From Deferrisoma camini S3R1 (GTDB lineage: Bacteria; Desulfobacterota; Deferrisomatia; Deferrisomatales; Deferrisomataceae): a stretch of 64,000 nt of DNA. Of this stretch, positions 36,605 through 44,862 are shown in pieces. Every line of letters starts with the position of its first letter. The first letter of the stretch is position 1. A program made the position numbers and the translations under genes. The notes under the pieces were generated by a model. That model was not told the origin of the DNA and searched no databases. It worked only from the letters and a program-made list of their open reading frames with translations. The stretch is taken from assembly GCF_000526155.1 (NCBI RefSeq), contig NZ_JAFN01000001.1, positions 1,058,501 through 1,122,500 of the forward strand, written 5' to 3'.

Positions 36605-38002
36605 GGCCACGTCGTCCTCGTGGCCCCAATCGCCGCCCAGGGCCAGGTACAGGGACACCCTCGCGGTGAGCAGGGCGTGCCGGGCCTCCACCACCCCCAG
36701 CTCGGCCGCCAGCAGGGTGTCCCGGGCCACCAGGGTGCGGGTGATCTCCTCCAGCCCCCGGCGGTACCGGATCTCGGCCGTGCCCACGGCCTGTCGGGCG
36801 TGGGTCAGGCTCTCCTCCAGGGCCGCGAGGCGGCGGCGCTGGGCCTGCTCCACGGTCAGCGCGTCCTCCACCTCCCGCAGGGCCGTGAGCACGGCCTGGC
36901 CCCAGGCCAGCCGGGCCTGCTCGGCCCGGGCCTCGGCCTCGGCCAGGTTCGCCTCGCGCAGCCCGGCGTCGAAGAGCGGCTGGGTCAGGTTGCCGATCAG
37001 GTTCCAGAACGTGTTCGTGCCTAGCGTCAGGTCCCGCAGCACGGCGCTGGTGCGGCCCCCGGAGGCGGTCAGGGCAAGCCGGGGGAACCGGTCCGCGTCG
37101 GCCGCGGCCGCCCGCAGCCGGGCGCCCAGGTATCGGCGCTCCGCCGCTCGCAGGTCGGGCCGGCGCCACAGCAGGTCCGAGGGCAGCCCCGCCGGAACCG
37201 GGTCGGGAACCCCCGGCAGCCTGGGCTCGAGGTCGTCCCCCCCCCCGGGGTACTCGCCCAGCAGCACCCGGAGCCGGTGCCGGGCGAGCTCGGCCTGCTG
37301 CTCCAGGGCGGCCACCCGGGCCCGGGCCTGGGCCACCCGCTGCTGGGCCTGGTGCACGTCGGGAGCCGGCGCCAGCCCCCGCCGGAACCGAATCTCTGCC
37401 ACCTTCTGCCGCTGCCGGTCGGCCTCCAGCACCCGCCGGGCCACCTCGGCCTGCTCCAGAGCCGCGCCCAGGTCCAGCCAGGCCCGCACCACCTCGGCCA
37501 CCATCAGGTGGTAGGCCCGCACCGCGTCCTCCCGGGCCGCGGCCAGGTCCTGGCGGGCCGCCTCCTGCAGGTTTGCGATCCGGCCCCAAAGGTCCACCTC
37601 GTAGCTCACGCCCAGGTCCACTCCGTAGCGGTCGTTGATCCGGTCGCCGAACCACACCTCCCCGGCCGAGCGGCTACGCTGGGCCGAGGCCGAGGCGGTC
37701 ACCGCGGGCAGCCGGGCCGCCCCGGCCCGGGCGGCCGCGGCGCGGGCCTCGGCCACCCGGGCGGCCATGCGCCGCAGGTCCAGGTTGCCGCGGACCGCCC
37801 GCTCCACGAGACGGTCCAGCTCGGGGTCGCCGAAGGCGCGCCACCACCGGGCCGCGAGCACCCGCTCTCCGGCCTGGGCCGGCAGGTCGCCGAAGCTCTG
37901 CTCGGCCAGGGCCACCGGCGGCTCGGGCGGACGGATGCGGGCCGGGCCGGCGCACCCGGCCGCCCCCAAGAGCACGACGATCGCCAGCGCCGTCGGCCTC
38001 AC
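36593..38002 (-). CDS. RND efflux outer-membrane lipoprotein (NodT/TolC family)
   Basis: Outer-membrane channel of 469 residues with a lipoprotein signal: VVLLGAAGCAGP gives a lipobox Cys near residue 17. Two OEP repeats are visible, each with a long helix-rich stretch (AARVAEARAAAARAGAARLP and AEAEARAEQARLAWGQAVL) and strands such as VDLGVSYEVDLWGRI and TQPLFDAGLREANL. It provides the exit duct of the pump. The GTG at 38002 overlaps the tetR stop, and the product ends in DDVAGGG with the TAG drawn from a repeat. Confidence 0.9.
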   Translation of the reverse strand: MRPTALAIVVLLGAAGCAGPARIRPPEPPVALAEQSFGDLPAQAGERVLAARWWRAFGDPELDRLVERAVRGNLDLRRMAARVAEARAAAARAGAARLPAVTASASAQRSRSAGEVWFGDRINDRYGVDLGVSYEVDLWGRIANLQEAARQDLAAAREDAVRAYHLMVAEVVRAWLDLGAALEQAEVARRVLEADRQRQKVAEIRFRRGLAPAPDVHQAQQRVAQARARVAALEQQAELARHRLRVLLGEYPGGGDDLEPRLPGVPDPVPAGLPSDLLWRRPDLRAAERRYLGARLRAAAADADRFPRLALTASGGRTSAVLRDLTLGTNTFWNLIGNLTQPLFDAGLREANLAEAEARAEQARLAWGQAVLTALREVEDALTVEQAQRRRLAALEESLTHARQAVGTAEIRYRRGLEEITRTLVARDTLLAAELGVVEARHALLTARVSLYLALGGDWGHEDDVAGGG

Positions 38003-38652
38003 GGCGTCACCCCCACCCCGCCCAGGGTGAACGACACCACGTGCTCGCAGATCCGCTCCGCCATGGCCTCGTCGCACTCCCGGCCCAGCAGGGTCTCCAG
38101 CACCCGCCGGGCCCGGACGAAGTGGATCACCTGGCCGAGCAGGCTGGCCGCGCACAGGGTGGCCCGGTCGGGCCCCAGGTCGGGGTGGGCCCGGAGGATC
38201 AGCCCCTGGAACATCTCGTGGGTCGGCCGGATCAACCGATCGAGCAGGACCGGATAGGCCGGCCCGGGGTCCCCGATCTCGCGCATCACCAGCGTGGGGA
38301 ACCGACCCCGGCCTTCCCGTTCCTCCCCCAGCATCAGGCCGAACCACGACCGCACGAACGCGGCCGTGACCCTCCGAAGGTCCTCGACCGGGTCCCCGCC
38401 CCGGGCCTGGGCCCGGGCCGCCTGCCGGATCGCGGCCATGCTCTCGATCCGGTCGCGGAACAGCTCCAGGTACAGGTCGTGCTTCCCCCCGAAGTGGTAG
38501 TTCACGGCGGCCACGTTGGCCCCGGCCGCCTCGGTGATCTCCCGCACCGTGGCGGCCCGGTACCCCTTGTCCGCGAACACCCGCTCCGCGGCCCGCAGGA
38601 GCCGCTCGCGGGTGCCCTCCCCCCGGACGCACCGTGCGGAGTGATCGGTCAT
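37999..38652 (-). CDS. TetR-family repressor of the efflux operon (CecR-like)
   Basis: A 217-residue TetR regulator. The N-terminal helix-turn-helix reads GTRERLLRAAERVFADKGY, ATVREITEAAGANVAAVNYHFG. The C-terminal ligand domain resembles the CecR (DUF1956) type. The ATG at 38652 is preceded by AAGGAGC. It is the first gene of the operon that encodes the channel, adaptor and permease, so it likely represses its own operon. A palindromic operator candidate lies about 100 bases upstream. Confidence 0.9.
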   Translation of the reverse strand: MTDHSARCVRGEGTRERLLRAAERVFADKGYRAATVREITEAAGANVAAVNYHFGGKHDLYLELFRDRIESMAAIRQAARAQARGGDPVEDLRRVTAAFVRSWFGLMLGEEREGRGRFPTLVMREIGDPGPAYPVLLDRLIRPTHEMFQGLILRAHPDLGPDRATLCAASLLGQVIHFVRARRVLETLLGRECDEAMAERICEHVVSFTLGGVGVTP

Positions 38653-38659
38653 GACGACG

Positions 38660-38918
38660 CTCCTTGTGTTGGGCCTTCGGCCCGCTGGGCGGCGGGGCGG
38701 CGAGGTGGCTGGGCGGCTGCCGAGTCGCCGCCGCCAACGGCGGGGCTCAAGTGAAACGCCAGTTTCAAGCAGTTGTTTCACGCTGTCAAGGCCGGGCCGT
38801 TGCGGCCGCTTCTTGCCTCTTGGGCCGCGGCCGGGGCACCATAGCCGCCCGGCCGCCTGGCTGCCCAGCCGCCTGGCGGGCCGAAGGCCCCCAACCGAAG
38901 ACCAACGACCGAAGTTAC
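38660..38918. repeat. Inverted pair of TTCG-hairpin/GGGCGGC modules around the tetR operator
   Basis: GGGCCTTCGGCCCGCTGGGC at 38672-38691, with GGCGGC words, faces its inverse at 38838-38890 (GCCGCCCGGCCGCC ... GCGGGCCGAAGGCCC). CCAACCGAAGACCAACGACC (38890-38909) is the usual next word array. The operator and promoter lie between the two arms. Confidence 0.65.
38751..38781. promoter_or_regulatory. Candidate TetR operator (GAAAC-GCCA-GTTTC palindrome)
   Basis: GTGAAACGCCAGTTTCAA (38751-38768) is close to a perfect palindrome with half-site GAAAC/GTTTC around GCCA. A further half-site GTTTCAC follows at 38775-38781. It lies in the gap between the divergent tetR-led operon and the thioredoxin gene, where a CecR-like operator would be expected. 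Binding by the encoded TetR protein is inference. Confidence 0.45.
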
Positions 38919-38930
38919 ATGGAAGGAATC

Positions 38931-39377
38931 ATGGATTCGGGATATCTTCTGCAGTGTGCCGCGTGCGGGCACGAGCACCGGGTGGCCCACGGCCGCACCG
39001 GGCAGGCGGTGCGGTGCGGCGCGTGCGGCGCGCCGCTGATCCGGGGCAACTGCCTGCCCGACGACGTGACCGATGCGGACTGGGAACGGGAGGTTCTGGG
39101 GTCCCGGGCGCCGGTGATCGTGGTGGTGTGGGGTCCGGAGTGCCCGGTGTGCGCGGACTACGAGGTGAGCGTGGGGCAGATGGCCATCCGCCTGTACGGC
39201 GAGGCCCGGGTGCTACGGCTCAACATCGAGGAGAACCCCGAGACGGCCCGGCGTTACGGGATCGAGGGGGTTCCCATGGTGCTTCTGTTCCGGGACGGCC
39301 GGCTCCTGGCCCAGCTCCCCGGCCCCCGGGGCGAGCAGGGGCTGCGCGAGGCGCTGGGGTTGGGGGAGGGGCATTAG
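38931..39377 (+). CDS. Zinc-ribbon thioredoxin-like protein with a CPVC active site
   Basis: A 148-residue protein with the layout of E. coli TrxC (thioredoxin 2). An N-terminal zinc ribbon with two CxxC pairs (CAAC and CGAC, residues 8-37) is followed by a thioredoxin fold (50-140). The latter contains VIVVVWGPECPVCADYE, VLRLNIEENPETARRYGI and the cis-Pro of GVPMVLLFRDGR. The active site is CPVC instead of CGPC, which suggests a different redox potential. The ATG at 38931 was preferred because GGAAGGA precedes it, although closely. An ATG at 38919 is the alternative. Confidence 0.82.
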   Translation: MDSGYLLQCAACGHEHRVAHGRTGQAVRCGACGAPLIRGNCLPDDVTDADWEREVLGSRAPVIVVVWGPECPVCADYEVSVGQMAIRLYGEARVLRLNIEENPETARRYGIEGVPMVLLFRDGRLLAQLPGPRGEQGLREALGLGEGH

Positions 39378-39408
39378 GGCGCTAGGACGTTGGGACGGTG
39401 GGACGTGT

Positions 39409-40341
39409 TCAGGACCGGCCGATCCAACGTTCCAGCCGTTCCTTGCCGGCCCGCAGGGCGTCCTCGGGGGAGCCGGGGTGCACCTCCAGCACCCGGGGGG
39501 CCCCGTCGGGCACCAGGGCCAGCAGGGCCTCGAACGCCAGCTCCCCCTCCCCCGGCGACCGGTGGTCGTCGAGGCCCACGGCGTCGTGGAGGTGGGTTCC
39601 CACCAGACGGTCCTGGAACCGCTCCAAAGGGCCCGTGACCTCGGGCTCGAACCCCAGGCACCACTGGGCCGCCGCGTGGCCGGTGTCGTGCCAGTAGCCC
39701 AGGGGCGCGCCGTCCAACTCCCGGAAGAACAGGTCGAACTCGTCGGAGCTCGGGATCTCGGCCGGGTGGTATCGGTTCTCCAGGGCCAGGGTGAGCCCCC
39801 GCCGCAGGGCCTCGCCCGCGAGCCGGTCCAGGCTCGACAGGGCCGCGTCCCGGAACCGGGGGGCGAACCGCTCCCGGGCCTGGGCCACGGCCCGCCGGAG
39901 CTCCTCGTACTCCGGCTCGTCCCGCCTCCCCTGCCGGAGCCTCCTTTCGAGTTCCAGGGGGTCGGGCTCCCCGGACCACTCCACCGTGCCCACGTGCAGA
40001 ACCACCACCGGCGCCCCCAGGTCCTCGGCCCAGGCCAGGGACTCCACCGCCCGGCGCACGGCGGCCCGGCGCTCGTCCCGGTCCGGGGCGGTGAGCCGGG
40101 GGCCCTCCACGTGGGCGCGGCCGGGATCGGCCCAGGGATCCCGGGGGAACGGGCTGTGCACCGAGACCACCCCGATCCCCTCCCGCTCCAGGGCGGGCCG
40201 CAGGGTGCGCATCTGCTCCGCCGTGACCCGGTAGTCTACCTCCACCGCCCGAAATCCGAGCGCCATCAGGCCCTCGGCGATCTCTGAGCCGCGGGGCTCG
40301 GGAGTACGGAGGGTGAAGTAAGCCGTGGACAACGCGATCAT
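39409..40341 (-). CDS. Xylose isomerase-like TIM-barrel protein
   Basis: A 310-residue AP-endonuclease-2/sugar-phosphate isomerase-like barrel. Motifs typical of the fold are visible: FRAVEVDYR (first strands), VVSVHSPFPRDP, VVVLHVGTVEW, LTLALENRY with a metal-ligand Glu, GYWHDTGHAAAQW with Asp and His, and GTHLHDAVGLDDHRSPGEGEL. Such proteins bind divalent metal and isomerise or epimerise sugars, but the substrate is unknown. The ATG at 40341 was chosen at the start of the first strand (MIALSTAYF). Upstream in-frame sequence derives from the repeat region. Confidence 0.8.
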   Translation of the reverse strand: MIALSTAYFTLRTPEPRGSEIAEGLMALGFRAVEVDYRVTAEQMRTLRPALEREGIGVVSVHSPFPRDPWADPGRAHVEGPRLTAPDRDERRAAVRRAVESLAWAEDLGAPVVVLHVGTVEWSGEPDPLELERRLRQGRRDEPEYEELRRAVAQARERFAPRFRDAALSSLDRLAGEALRRGLTLALENRYHPAEIPSSDEFDLFFRELDGAPLGYWHDTGHAAAQWCLGFEPEVTGPLERFQDRLVGTHLHDAVGLDDHRSPGEGELAFEALLALVPDGAPRVLEVHPGSPEDALRAGKERLERWIGRS

Positions 40342-40842
40342 GGTTTCACACCGGTGACAGGGGCTGCCGCAGGCCCCGTGGAGACCTGTTTGCGGAACAC
40401 AAGCTCCCGCACGAGATCTGAAATCAAACGTTCCCAAGCGGGTCATGGGGTTCAGGAACCGGAATTCAGCGGACAGGAGACAGGAAATCCTGAAAAGCAG
40501 TTTGGGTTCCCGGGGGGACCCTCTCGGGGCACCGAAGAGCCTTCTCCCTGTCCACCGACTTCTGAATTCTGGCCCCTGAAACCCATGCCCCCCGAGGCCT
40601 TGGCGTCAGGGCTCAGGAGCCGCCCGGCCGCCCAGCGGGCCGAAGGCCCCAGACCGACGACCGTAGACCGACGACCGTAGACTGGCGACCGTAGACTGAC
40701 GACCGTAGACCGAAGTTCCTGGGAAGGGTACGGGACCCACGGGGGTTTGGCAACGGGCCGGACGAACAGAAGTGACCGGAGCCTCTGGTTCTGCTAGACT
40801 TTTGGGTTTCGGCCGACCAAACCTTCCGGCGGAGGTGCGCGG
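40342..40842. repeat. Repeat-filled gap: TTCAGG/CCTGAA hairpin, composite modules, GACCGTAGACC array
   Basis: No gene is seen. Arms at 40441-40470 (GGTCATGGGGTTCAGGAACC, then GGAATTCAG) and 40560-40592 (CTGAATTCTGG, then CCCCTGAAACCCATGCCCC) are inverted. The reversed module GCCGCCCGGCCGCCCAGCGG followed by GCCGAAGGCCCC is at 40620-40649. From 40650 to 40715 the 12-base word GACGACCGTAGACC repeats five times with small changes. The promoter of the small membrane protein gene is presumably in 40716-40840. Confidence 0.75.
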
Positions 40843-41160
40843 GTGTTCGACCGTCTGATCGACCTCTGGAACCAGATCGACTGGGGCCCCTTCCTCGAGC
40901 ACGTGACGAACGAGCGCATCATGGCCGCCCTGACCCACCCTTACGGCCTGGCCGCGATCGGGGTGCTCATGCTGCTGTCCCTGTTCATGAAGTGGCGGAT
41001 CACCTTCGCCGTGCTGGCCGGGGGCACGGCCGTGGCGTTCCTGGGCCGGTACGTGACCGCTGGCGAGGGAGGGCCCAACCGCCAGCTGTTCCTGTTCGCC
41101 GGCGGGGCGGTGGCGGTCGGCGCGTTTCTGATCTACTACCTGTTCATCCGCGAGGACTAG
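40843..41160 (+). CDS. Small hypothetical membrane protein
   Basis: A 105-residue product with two or three membrane helices: LAAIGVLMLLSLFMKW near 36-51, ITFAVLAGGTAVAFLGRYV at about 53-71, and LFLFAGGAVAVGAFLIYYLFI at 83-103. No family is recognised. The start is a GTG with GGAGGTG upstream. It ends 4 bases before the HgdB-like gene, so it is probably the first gene of an operon with the HgdB-like protein, ttcA and cls. Confidence 0.7.
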   Translation: MFDRLIDLWNQIDWGPFLEHVTNERIMAALTHPYGLAAIGVLMLLSLFMKWRITFAVLAGGTAVAFLGRYVTAGEGGPNRQLFLFAGGAVAVGAFLIYYLFIRED

Positions 41161-41164
41161 GACC

Positions 41165-42151
41165 GTGGGCCGGATCGGGATCACCACCACGGTGCCGGTG
41201 GAGGTCATCTTTGCCGCCGGCCACGAGCCGGTGGATCTGAACAACGCCTTCATCACCCACCCGGACCGGGCCCGGTTCCTGGAGGAGGCCGAGGCGGCCG
41301 GGTTCCCCACCACCACCTGCTCGTGGATCAAGGGGCTGTACACCGCGGCCCGCCGTCTCGGGGTGGACGCCGTGGTGGGGGTGATGTCGGGGGACTGCTC
41401 CAACACCCAGGCGCTCGTTGAGATCTGGCAGTACGAGGGGGTCGAGACAATCCCGTTCGCCTTCCCCTACGACCGGGACCCCGAGGCCCTTTCCGAGCAG
41501 ATCGACCGGCTGTGCCGCCGGCTGGGCACCACCCGGGAGGCGGCCGAGGCACAGAAGGTCCGGCTCGACCGGGTGCGGGCCCTGGCCGCGGAGGTGGACC
41601 GGCTCACCTGGGCCGAGCACCGGGTCACCGGAGGGGAGAACCACCTGCTGCTGGTGGGGTGCAGCGACTTCGAGGGGCAGCCCGAGCGTTACGCCGAGCG
41701 GCTCGAGCGGTTCCTGGCCGAGGCCCGGGGCCGACCCCCCTCCCCGCCGGAGGTGCGGCTGGGCTACATCGGGGTGCCCCCGATCCTCGACGGGCTGTAC
41801 GAGCTGCTCGAGTCCTTTGGCGCCCGGGTCGTGTTCAACGAGACCCAGCGCCAGTTCTCGCTCCCCTATCCGGGCGCCCCCCTGGCCGAGGCCTACCTCA
41901 GGTACACCTACCCCTACGACGTGTTCAGCCGCCTGACCGACATCCGCGCCGAGGTGGAGCGGCGGGGCATCCAGGGGATCATCCACTACGTGCAGTCGTT
42001 TTGCTTCCGCCAGATGGAGGACGTGATCCTTCGCAAGGAGCTCGGGGTGCCCGTGCTCACCTTGGAGGGAGACCGCCCCGGCCCCGTGGACGCGCGCACC
42101 CGCACCCGGCTCGAGAGCTTCGTCGAGATGATCGAGGGCCTGGGGCTGTGA
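41165..42151 (+). CDS. 2-hydroxyacyl-CoA dehydratase subunit-like (HgdB/FldC-type) protein
   Basis: A 328-residue protein of the 2-hydroxyacyl-CoA dehydratase D-component family. These bind a [4Fe-4S] cluster through three Cys; candidates are TTTCSWIKGLY, SGDCSNTQ and VQSFCFRQMEDVILR. The last is the family signature that precedes the product strand LGVPVLTLEGDRPGPVDART. Classical enzymes need a second homologous subunit and an ASKHA-type ATPase activator. Neither is in the window, so this looks like a single-gene member, possibly with a function other than dehydration. GTG start. Confidence 0.8.
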   Translation: MGRIGITTTVPVEVIFAAGHEPVDLNNAFITHPDRARFLEEAEAAGFPTTTCSWIKGLYTAARRLGVDAVVGVMSGDCSNTQALVEIWQYEGVETIPFAFPYDRDPEALSEQIDRLCRRLGTTREAAEAQKVRLDRVRALAAEVDRLTWAEHRVTGGENHLLLVGCSDFEGQPERYAERLERFLAEARGRPPSPPEVRLGYIGVPPILDGLYELLESFGARVVFNETQRQFSLPYPGAPLAEAYLRYTYPYDVFSRLTDIRAEVERRGIQGIIHYVQSFCFRQMEDVILRKELGVPVLTLEGDRPGPVDARTRTRLESFVEMIEGLGL

Positions 42152-42166
42152 GGGAGGTCACCCATC

Positions 42167-42916
42167 GTGCGCATCGACCTGCTGGAGAAGAAGATCCTGC
42201 GCAAGGCCGGCCAGGCCATCGCCGAGTTCGGCATGATCGCCGACGGCGACCGCGTCCTGGTGGCCCTGTCCGGGGGCAAGGACTCCTGGACCCTGCTCCA
42301 CTGCCTGGAGATCCTGCGCCGCCGGGCGCCGGTCGCGTTCGAGCTCCACGCGGTCACGGTCCACCCGGGATTCCCCGGGTTCCGCACCGAGCCGCTGGAG
42401 GAATACTGCGCGGCCCACGGGTACCGCCACTTCGTGGAGCACTCCCACATCTACGAGATCGTGGAGGCCAAGCGCCACCCGGGCACCAGCTACTGCGCCT
42501 TCTGCTCCCGGCTGCGACGGGGCGTGCTCTACGGCATCGCCCGGCGCGAGGGGTTCACCAAGATCGCCCTGGGCCACCATGCCGACGACCTGATCGAGAC
42601 CCTGCTCCTCAGCCAGTTCTACACGGGCGAGATCAAGAGTATGCCGCCGGTGCTCCGGGCCGAGGACGGGGTGAACGTGGTGATCCGGCCCCTGTGCCGG
42701 GTGTTCGAGGAGGACATCCGGGCCTATGCCGCGGCCATGGGGTTCCCCGTGGTGTGCTGCGGGTGCCCGGTGTGCGGGGTGGAGGACCAGAAACGTAAGC
42801 GGGTCAAGGCCCTGCTGCGGCAGCTCGAGACCGAGCACCCCGGCATCAAGGCCAGCATGCTCTCCAGCCTCGGCCGGGTGCGGCGGGGCTATCTGATGGA
42901 ACCGGCGGCGCCGTGA
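42167..42916 (+). CDS. ttcA: TtcA-type tRNA 2-thiolation ATPase
   Basis: A 249-residue PP-loop ATPase of the TtcA/TtuA family, which thiolates tRNA (2-thiocytidine 32 in E. coli). SGGKDSWTLLHCLE is the PP-loop, SYCAFCSRLRRG the conserved CxxC that binds the Fe-S cluster, and GHHADDLIETLLL the third motif. A further Cys cluster CCGCPVCG follows near residue 205. The GTG at 42167 is preceded by GGAGG. It overlaps cls by 4 bases. Confidence 0.88.
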   Translation: MRIDLLEKKILRKAGQAIAEFGMIADGDRVLVALSGGKDSWTLLHCLEILRRRAPVAFELHAVTVHPGFPGFRTEPLEEYCAAHGYRHFVEHSHIYEIVEAKRHPGTSYCAFCSRLRRGVLYGIARREGFTKIALGHHADDLIETLLLSQFYTGEIKSMPPVLRAEDGVNVVIRPLCRVFEEDIRAYAAAMGFPVVCCGCPVCGVEDQKRKRVKALLRQLETEHPGIKASMLSSLGRVRRGYLMEPAAP

Positions 42917-44340
42917 TCGACCCCACCTTGTTCCTGGTCCTCCACTGCCTGTTCGCGTTCCCGTGCGCCGCCCACCTGGTGCTTCGGCAGCGGGACCCGG
43001 TGGCCACCCTGGCCTGGCTGCAGACCGTGCTGTTCCTGCCCGGGCTCGGGCCGCTGCTCTACCTGCTGTTCGGGGCCGACCGGATCGAGCGCCGGTGGAG
43101 GCGCCGCAGGCGGCGGGCCGGCGAGCTGCTGCCCGACGACTCTCCCGTGGCCCCCCACCTGGTCACCTCGCCGCCCAGCAACCTGCCCCTGAGCGCCTCC
43201 GACACCCTGCGGGTAGCCATCGCCTCGTCCCGCACCCTGCCCACCCGGGGCAACCGGGTGCACGTGTTCGACCGGGTGGCCGACCTGTACGACGACATGC
43301 TGCAAGCCCTGGACCGGGCCGAGCGCTGCATCCACCTGGAGTACTACATTTTTGAACCCGACGACACGGGCCGGGCCTTCTTGGACCTGCTGGCCGCCAA
43401 GGCGGCCCAGGGCGTGGAGGTGCGCCTCCTGCTCGACGCCGTGGGCTCGCGCAAGCTCACCCCGGCCCACCTGGCCTCCCTGACCGAGAACGGGGGCCGG
43501 GTGGCCTGGTTCCTGCCCCTGCGGGGGCTGATGAAGACCCGATCCCTGCACCTCAGGAACCACCGGAAGATCGCGGTGGTGGACGGCCGGGTGGCCTACA
43601 CCGGGGGGGTGAACATCGGCGACGAGTACCGCGGCCGCTGGGCCCGCCAGCCTCCGTGGCGAGACACCCACATGAAGGTGTTGGGGCCGGCCGTGCACCA
43701 GCTGCACCACGTGTTCGCCGAGGACTGGCACTTCGCCACCGGCGAGGACGTGGTCACGCCAGACCGGTTCCCGGTCCAGGAACCGGCGGGGCCGGCCACG
43801 GTTCACGTGGTGGCGAGCGGGCCCGACGACCCGGCCCGGGCGATCCACGCCACCCTGTTCCACGCCATCGTGTCCGCCCGGCGGCGGGTCTGGATCGAGA
43901 CCCCCTACTTCGTGCCCGACGCCCCCATCCTCACGGCCCTGTCCACGGCGGCCCGCCGCGGGGTGGACGTGGAGATCCTGCTTCCCCAGCGCACGGACCA
44001 CCCGCTGGTGGACCGGGCCGGCGAGAGCTTCCTGGCCGACCTGCTGGAGGCCGGGGTGCGGGTGTTCCGGTACGAGCCGGGCATGCTCCACACCAAGCTG
44101 GTGGTGGTGGACGGCCGCTGGGGCATGTTGGGGTCGGCCAACATGGACATCCGCTCGTTCCGGCTCAACTTCGAGGTGAACCTGCTGGTGCTCTCCCCCG
44201 ACCTGGCCGCCCGGATCGAGGGCGTCTACGAGGCCGACCGCTCCCTGGCCCGGCCGTTCACCCGCAGCCACGTGGACTCGGCCTCCCTGCTCCACCGGGT
44301 GGTGACCTCCACCTGCCGCCTGCTCTCGCCGGTGCTGTAG
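42913..44340 (+). CDS. cls: Cardiolipin synthase (phospholipase D family)
   Basis: A 475-residue membrane protein that condenses two phosphatidylglycerols to cardiolipin. Two N-terminal membrane helices (residues 1-55) are followed by two HKD motifs: HLRNHRKIAVVDGRVAYTGG near 210-229 and MLHTKLVVVDGRWGMLGSAN near 395-414. NMDIRSFRLNFEVNLLV is the conserved tail of the second. The GTG at 42913 overlaps the ttcA stop (GTGA). Confidence 0.92.
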   Translation: MIDPTLFLVLHCLFAFPCAAHLVLRQRDPVATLAWLQTVLFLPGLGPLLYLLFGADRIERRWRRRRRRAGELLPDDSPVAPHLVTSPPSNLPLSASDTLRVAIASSRTLPTRGNRVHVFDRVADLYDDMLQALDRAERCIHLEYYIFEPDDTGRAFLDLLAAKAAQGVEVRLLLDAVGSRKLTPAHLASLTENGGRVAWFLPLRGLMKTRSLHLRNHRKIAVVDGRVAYTGGVNIGDEYRGRWARQPPWRDTHMKVLGPAVHQLHHVFAEDWHFATGEDVVTPDRFPVQEPAGPATVHVVASGPDDPARAIHATLFHAIVSARRRVWIETPYFVPDAPILTALSTAARRGVDVEILLPQRTDHPLVDRAGESFLADLLEAGVRVFRYEPGMLHTKLVVVDGRWGMLGSANMDIRSFRLNFEVNLLVLSPDLAARIEGVYEADRSLARPFTRSHVDSASLLHRVVTSTCRLLSPVL

Positions 44341-44463
44341 GGTTCCGCCGGGCCAAGGCCCACCGTCTCGGCCCGGAGCTTTGCGTGGAGGCGGGCCAAA
44401 GGGGTATAGAGGGGGCGCGCGAAGAATTCCACCTGAGAGCGATCAATTTTCACCTATGGGGCA

Positions 44464-44816
44464 GGGACTAGAAACTGGAAACTAGAAACTAGAGACGAGG
44501 GAAATTCCGGGTATCTCGGCCCGTCAGGCGGCCGTCCTACCAGCCCCCATGCCCCCCGAGCTTCGGCGGGGTTCGAGAGCCGCCCGGCCCCTAACCGCCC
44601 AACTGCCCAGCGGGCCGAAGGCCCCAGACCGGCGACCGAAGACCGAGGATCGACGTTCCGGTAAAGAACTTGCATGAAAGCCTCAATCGGCCGCTGCGCG
44701 GCCCTACAACGCAGAAGGGTAACGTGCGTTGGTCCGGGGGGCATGAGGTGGGGGCGAAGAGGCATGACAATGCCTAGAACGTGTGGGAATCCGGGAGATT
44801 TTCAAGCCTCGAAGCC
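44464..44816. repeat. Two inverted composite elements in the cls-gcdA gap
   Basis: No gene is seen between cls and gcdA. In reverse orientation 44464-44626 carries all modules: GGACTAGAAACTGGAAACTAG words, GAAATTCCGGGTATC, CCCCCATGCCCCCCGAGC, GCCGCCCGGCC and GCGGGCCGAAGGCCCC. A second block at 44688-44739 repeats 5413-5465. From 44731 to 44816 lies the inverse of 12843-12925 and 55393-55478, including the small hairpin AGGCATGACAATGCCT (44761-44776). Confidence 0.8.
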
Positions 44817-44862
44817 AAAGTCACGCCGTCCGATGGTTCACGTTCCAAAACGGGAGGAAACG

